From Bathymodiolus brooksi (taxonomy: Eukaryota; Mollusca; Bivalvia; Mytilida; Modiolidae), in NCBI GenBank assembly GCA_963680875.1, contig OY804588.1:76470829-76534828 (forward strand): a stretch of DNA of 64,000 bases, read 5' to 3'. The position numbers were made by a program, and so were the translations under genes. Numbering within the stretch: position 1 is the stretch's first letter; the number at the start of each line of letters is the position of its first letter. This document shows, piece by piece, positions 59,791 through 64,000 of the stretch. The notes beneath the pieces are model-generated. The model ran no database searches. It saw nothing but the letters and a program-made list of their open reading frames with translations, and was not told where the DNA came from.

Positions 59791-60235
59791 TCCACATAAT
59801 CTGAACAAAAAAACGCCTAATGAATCCAGTAAAGATTCCAGAATTCAGGAATTCTGGATAAATGATCAAAAGTTAGTAAGCAATGTTTTTATTGGTGTTC
59901 TTGATCTCACAGTGACTGTGTTGTCTTATCCAACTACTGGTTCCCGTGTAAATCCCATGGAAACACCTACAAAACAACAATATATATTGGTTGGCTTATT
60001 CATACGTTATTAGGGGTAGGGGAGGATGAGTGGGATCCCATTAACCGGTTAAGCTCCGCCACATGTTTGTGCCTGTCTGTCCCAATTCAGGATCTGGATT
60101 TCCAACGTCATATGTCGTGGTCTTTTTTGTGTTCAGTGATTTCAGTTAAGGTGGAAGGTGATTGTTCGTTTTTGTGGATATTGGTGGAATTGAGGACCAT
60201 CACTGTTTAAAGTTTTATTCATAATAAAATTTCTT

Positions 60236-60400
60236 CTGCGAAATGTTCTAAATTAAATTAAATATGAAAGTGAAATGTTGCAGAACTACTTTTCAAAATT
60301 TTTGAAATTAAATCAGATATGAAAATGAAATGTTGCAGAACTACTTTTCGAAATTTTCGAATTTAAAGTAAATATGAAAGTGAAATGTTGCAGAATTACT
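60236..60400 (+). repeat. ~55-bp tandem repeat, three units
   Basis: ATATGAAAGTGAAATGTTGC recurs at about 60262, 60318 and 60372, each followed by AGAACTACTTTTC-type sequence. Confidence 0.85.
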
Positions 60401-60949
60401 ATTCATTTTCATAAGTTACACAGGGAATGCAGATGTGCTTATCATGAATTGTAGTATAGATATATTGTATATGTAACAACAATAAAGACATGTTCTCTAT
60501 GTTCATTGGTAGTTTGTGTTGTACTGTTAATTTTGTAATCATTTCATGTTTTACTAGTGATGTTTTGGTCTCTCAGAATGATGCGATTTTGTACACGACA
60601 GACACAATTTCAGATAATTATGGCTTCAATGAATAGCTTTTATCCAAAATTTAAAGATGTTCCTGTGTTTAGTAATGGCGCATTGAATGCGGACCATCCA
60701 GAAACAATTTAAAATGTGGTCCACATTAGGACCATTCCTGCAACGTTTAAATTTGCTTCATATTGACCCAGTGGTTTAAATTAAAATGAAAATATTAAAT
60801 AGCTTAAGAAAGACGCATTGTGATGACAAAAGCTCACACTAAAGTCAACCAAGATAAAAAGACGAAAAGAGAAACAATGGTAAAAAAGAACGATAAAATA
60901 TTGATCATATACTACTCCATTAGAGACATCCGTTATTTGGTACTAGAGA
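60401..60949. other. No gene recognised
   Basis: AT-rich sequence with a CAATAAAGAC at about 60480. Short frames only; nothing that can be supported. Confidence 0.5.
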
Positions 60950-61049
60950 CACGTGACGTACATTTAGGATGATAATCTGATTTACAACAGGCATCGGTTG
61001 CTGTAAATTCAAATATCTACTGATAGTTATTACGACACTAGAAAATGTT

Positions 61050-61196
61050 CATGGCGAGGTGTACTCGATACAACATTATATGATGAACTCTGTCAGTGAC
61101 TTGGGACAGGTCGGTACTTTTCCACCACCAATAAAACTGACCGCCATGATATAACTGAAATATTGTTAAAAGCGGCGCTAAACACCATAAACCAAT
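61050..61196 (+). repeat. SINE S1 inserted in the 94-bp array
   Basis: Starts TTCATGGCGAGGTGTACTCG and ends GCGGCGCTAAACACCATAAA. Array sequence (AATAGTTATTAAGACACTAG type) resumes just after it. Confidence 0.75.
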
Positions 61197-61353
61197 TATA
61201 TTTCTGCCAATAGTTATTAAGACACTAGAACACGTGACTTACATTGAGAGTGATATTTTGATTTAAAACAATACTAGGTTGCTGTAAATTTAAATCTCTG
61301 CCAATAGTTATTAAGACACTAGAACATGTGACTTACAATTAAGGTGATATTAT

Positions 61354-61496
61354 ACAATTATCGACTTTGGAATAGGTCGCTATCAGGATTTATGAACCTG
61401 CAAAAATGTAATATTCACCGAGCCTCACCGAGATGAATATACGTTTTTAAAGGTTGATAAACCAAATAGCAACCTATTCCAAAGTCAATGATTGTT
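61354..61496. mobile_element. Foldback element inserted in the 94-bp array
   Basis: ATTATCGACTTTGGAATAGG at the left pairs with CCTATTCCAAAGTCAATGAT at the right. The centre is ATATTCACCGAGCCTCACCG followed by AGATGAATAT. Array sequence is split by it. Confidence 0.8.
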
Positions 61497-62338
61497 TTAT
61501 TTCATGAACATGTTTTATTGTTATCTACTTACAAATTCATCGTCATACAAATAAAATGTCGCAATTTTGGAGCGTTGCCGAAAAACTAATTTGAAACGCA
61601 ATATCATTGCTTATTGAACAACGAACGAATGCAATTGATAGGATAGCAAAAGTCTGATTTTCCCCATCTATTTGTATGCCTTGCGAGGGTGATATCACTT
61701 TCCGGAAACCTGCCAGAATCTATTTTTAGCCGAGAGGGTGATATCGCAAGTACTCAAAACATCCTAATCAGTTTTAAGCCAAGCATATGCAAGCTAAATT
61801 ACAGTTATGCAATAATCTTATTTACAACACTCCTCGGTTGGTGTAAGCTCAACTATCTACCAATAGTTAATAAGACACTAGAACACGTGACTTACACATA
61901 GGGTGATATTCAGATTTACAACACTCCTCAGTTAATGTAAACTCAAATATCTACCAATGATTATTAAAACAATAGAACACGTGACTTACACATAGGGTGA
62001 TATTCAGATTTACAACACTCATCGTTGCTGTAAATTCAAATATCTACCAATAGTTATTAAAACACTAGAACACGTGACTTACACATACGGTGATATTCAG
62101 ATTTACAACACTCCTCAGTTACTGTAAGCTCAAATATCTGTCATTGATTATAATAACAATATAACACGTGACTTACACATAAGGTGATATTCAGATTTAC
62201 AACACTCCTCAGTTACTGTAAACTCAAATATCTACCAATGATTATTAAAACAATAGAACACGTGACTTACACATAGGGTGATATTCAGATTTACAACACT
62301 CATCGGTTGCTGTAAATTCAAATATCTACCAATAGTTA

Positions 62339-62535
62339 TTAAAACACTAGAACACGTGACTTACACCTAGGGTGATATTCAGATTTACAACACTCCTCGG
62401 TTGCTGTAAACTCAAATCTCTGCCATTGGTTGTTATAACAATAGAACGAATAACAGTGTTCTACCTTAGTATGTCCACTGTTACATTCAGGTGTGGTTGT
62501 TGGAGGTCCTAATGTGGTGGGTGGATCTGTTTGAC
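62339..62535 (-). CDS. Cysteine-rich protein gene, exon 2
   Basis: The exon carries the linker and six-cysteine domain: HTKVEHCYSFYCYNNQWQRF, then EFTATEECCKSEYHPRCKSR and a VLVF end. Its last ~80 bp are homologous to every downstream 94-bp unit. Internally it contains GAGTTTACAG and GTAAGT, which would act as splice sites in other units. Confidence 0.6.
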
Positions 62536-63871
62536 CTATGCAGCAAGTAAAAAAATCGAATGAATTCGGATAACATTTAGAAAAAGTCTTTTTCTGTGTA
62601 TATAAATCAAAAGACTAAAGAAGTTTGCAAATATCAAAGGAGTAATCAAAAGCCATAACTCGAAGACACATGTATGTTACATACAAATTACAAAAGTAGG
62701 CTACCTACGTATTACAACAGTAGGTTATCTATGCAGGGACTACCCACGCATCCAGGCTGACATACCAGATACAGATAAACTAAATATCTATATACAAATA
62801 TCGCTCATTTAATAAATACGAAATTGCATTTAAACGTTGATGGTCATCAATTACAGCCATATCAACAAAACGAACACCTGTCACCTATAATCTCTGCGCA
62901 TATAAATCCAGGTGCTTGCATTTTCTGGGATGTGTGGCGGGATTAAATCGATCAATGAGATTCCAACCCCCTCGTGGTAAATGGATTCCAACCCCCTCGT
63001 GATAAATGGATTCCAACCCCCTCGTGATATCAACCTCAATAAAATTCATTTGAAGGAGCATGTTTTTGAATGCGAACACTAGGCCTGGCCAATTGAAGCG
63101 AGCAATACATATTAGATGCACTCTACAATTTATATATTTTGAGAGCGGTATAAAATAATGGAAACAGGTCCGTGTTATTGCTTTCTTTTTCGTCAGCGTT
63201 TACTTAATATCAACATATTTTATTAACGTGGGATATCTAGAAGGAAAATTTTCAGGAACGATATCGGGTACTAACAATGATTCAAAAATAAGGTTAAGCA
63301 CAAACAGAATATTAATGTATTGTGTCAAATCTATGGAAACACTTTTGAATTTTCTCCGTACATATAGCATGTACTTTATCAAAACATTATTATATAAGAA
63401 AAAAAAGCTTGGTAATATTTTACCAGGGCTAGACAATAACTTTTTTCACCACGAGCGAAACTTTGCTAGTTGCAAAAAAATCAACTAGCAAACATACTAA
63501 TCCGACTAGCAACCAAATTTTACACAAAATGTACGCTTCCTATTATTATAAGTGTGTTAATAAAATAATTAAAACAGCAAAATGTGAACTATGTTACAAA
63601 GTCCTTCTTTCTGGTAACAGTGCATTGTGAAAGTTGTCAGTTAGTCTATTGAACATGATGAAATGTTTGTTAAATTTCTTTGACAGAATGTGCAAGGGGG
63701 TTTGTCTCCTTTTATATTAAAACAGTGGCGACATTACAATTGAACATGTGTCGTTGCTGTTGACTTATTATTATATAAAACAATGTCTTACATACCATTT
63801 GGACAGGACAAGGCAGTGATCAAAACTGGAAACGCTAGTATCCAAGTGATCCACATTGTATGGGACTCCAT
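62339..63871 (-). CDS. Small secreted cysteine-rich protein, two exons
   Basis: Exon 1 (63871 down to 63796) has an ATG and encodes MESHTMWITWILAFPVLITA LSCPN, a typical signal peptide with predicted cleavage before the cysteine. It ends in phase 1 at donor GTATGT. Exon 2 (62535 down to 62339) follows acceptor TTACTTGCTGCATAG in the same phase. It reads QTDPPTTLGPPTTTPEC, a Thr/Pro linker, then a domain with cysteine spacing C-x9-C-x4-C-x15-CC-x7-C, stopping at TAA. The product is ~90 residues; an acceptor 9 bp downstream would give 87. I recognise no family. A secreted matrix, mucus or defence peptide is possible, but function is unknown. The end of exon 2 is the first unit of the 94-bp array. 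Confidence 0.6.
62617..62670 (+). repeat. Dispersed repeat R2 fragment
   Basis: AAATATCAAAGGAGTAATCA, then AAAGCCATAACTCGAAGACA. Lies in the intron of the minus-strand gene. Confidence 0.5.
62959..63033 (+). repeat. 25-bp minisatellite, three units
   Basis: GATTCCAACCCCCTCGTG recurs at 62959, 62984 and 63009. The minus-strand frame across it is spurious. Confidence 0.9.
63034..63795. other. Intron sequence without recognised features
   Basis: Most of the intron between the two exons of the cysteine-rich gene. Two opposed short frames at 63200-63488 have no support. A small hairpin (TTTGCTAGTTG / CAACTAGCAAA) is at about 63462-63491. Confidence 0.5.
63796..63871 (-). CDS. Cysteine-rich protein gene, exon 1 (signal peptide)
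   Basis: 25 codons plus one base, from the ATG at 63871 to a GTATGTAAG donor. A hydrophobic core of about 14 residues sits between a histidine-containing start and a small-residue cleavage site. The promoter must lie in the last ~130 bp or beyond the window. Confidence 0.6.
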
Positions 63872-64000
63872 TTCTAAGCTCAAAAGTAACCGTTCTTTGT
63901 TGGTGTCTACGTATGATGTTATATTTACATCTGTTACAATATCAAATTTCATTTATCATTGTCATAATTATGTTGTTGCATGTCAAAATAAAAAAAAAAG

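Larger units (their letters stand above)
60950..62450 (-). repeat. 94-bp tandem array derived from the end of the cysteine-rich protein gene
   Basis: From about 61820 to 62450 the repeat interval is 93-95 bp (ACAACACTC-type block at 61824, 61918, 62012, 62105, 62199, 62293, 62388). Older, diverged units extend down to about 60950. On the minus strand a unit contains TTTGAATTTACAG, then codons for TEECCKSEYHPMC, then GTAAGTCACGTG and a TTTTAATAAC segment with stop codons. The unit nearest 62450 is part of the terminal coding exon. Two insertions interrupt the older units: a SINE at 61050 and a foldback at 61354. Confidence 0.85.

Noticed and set aside
60601..60711. Short plus-strand frame after an AG (MASMNSFYPKF start)
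   Set aside because: Under 40 codons, no donor or homology, and it lies in a repeat-rich spacer.

Overview
The window is nuclear DNA from a eukaryote, most likely a bivalve mollusc and probably a mytilid mussel. This is an inference from three things: intron-split genes with GT-AG junctions, several tRNA-derived SINE and other dispersed repeat families that I recognise as common in mussel genomes, and a gene of the bivalve-expanded Mab-21/cGAS-like family. The DNA is AT-rich and mostly repeats. Genes fill only a few kb.

Layout. 1-12.9 kb: no supported gene. It holds one copy of a ~3.3 kb segmental duplication (second copy at 21.8-25.5 kb), short minisatellites and a dense cluster of foldback (palindromic) elements. 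12.98-20.3 kb (+): a CD225/dispanin-like proline-rich transmembrane protein gene in at least four coding exons, its introns filled with SINEs. 21.3-25.5 kb: a tRNA-cored inverted-repeat element and segmental duplication copy B. 26.6-28.8 kb: a 42-bp minisatellite. 29.3-31.3 kb (+): an intact Mab-21/cGAS-like nucleotidyltransferase with a TPR-like C-terminal half, followed by a tandem partial copy that carries a stop codon. 33.4-47.2 kb: a 13.8 kb array of 53-bp units with higher-order repeats. 49.9-57.5 kb (+): seven exons giving the C-terminal part (sushi/CCP domains plus a terminal LNR module) of a pappalysin (PAPP-A)-like metalloprotease; no upstream exons were found. 62.3-63.9 kb (-): a newly assembled two-exon gene for a ~90-residue secreted cysteine-rich protein.

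The most unusual feature is this last gene. The end of its final coding exon has been multiplied into a 94-bp tandem array. On the minus strand most intact units carry an acceptor-like site, a 39-bp phase-symmetric stretch rich in cysteine codons and a GTAAGT donor. The array could be a minisatellite seeded by an exon, or a set of cassette microexons.

The genes do not form a pathway. Two of them (CD225-like and Mab-21/cGAS-like) belong to families with innate-immune members. All exon models come from reading frames, splice consensus and protein-family resemblance, without transcript data.
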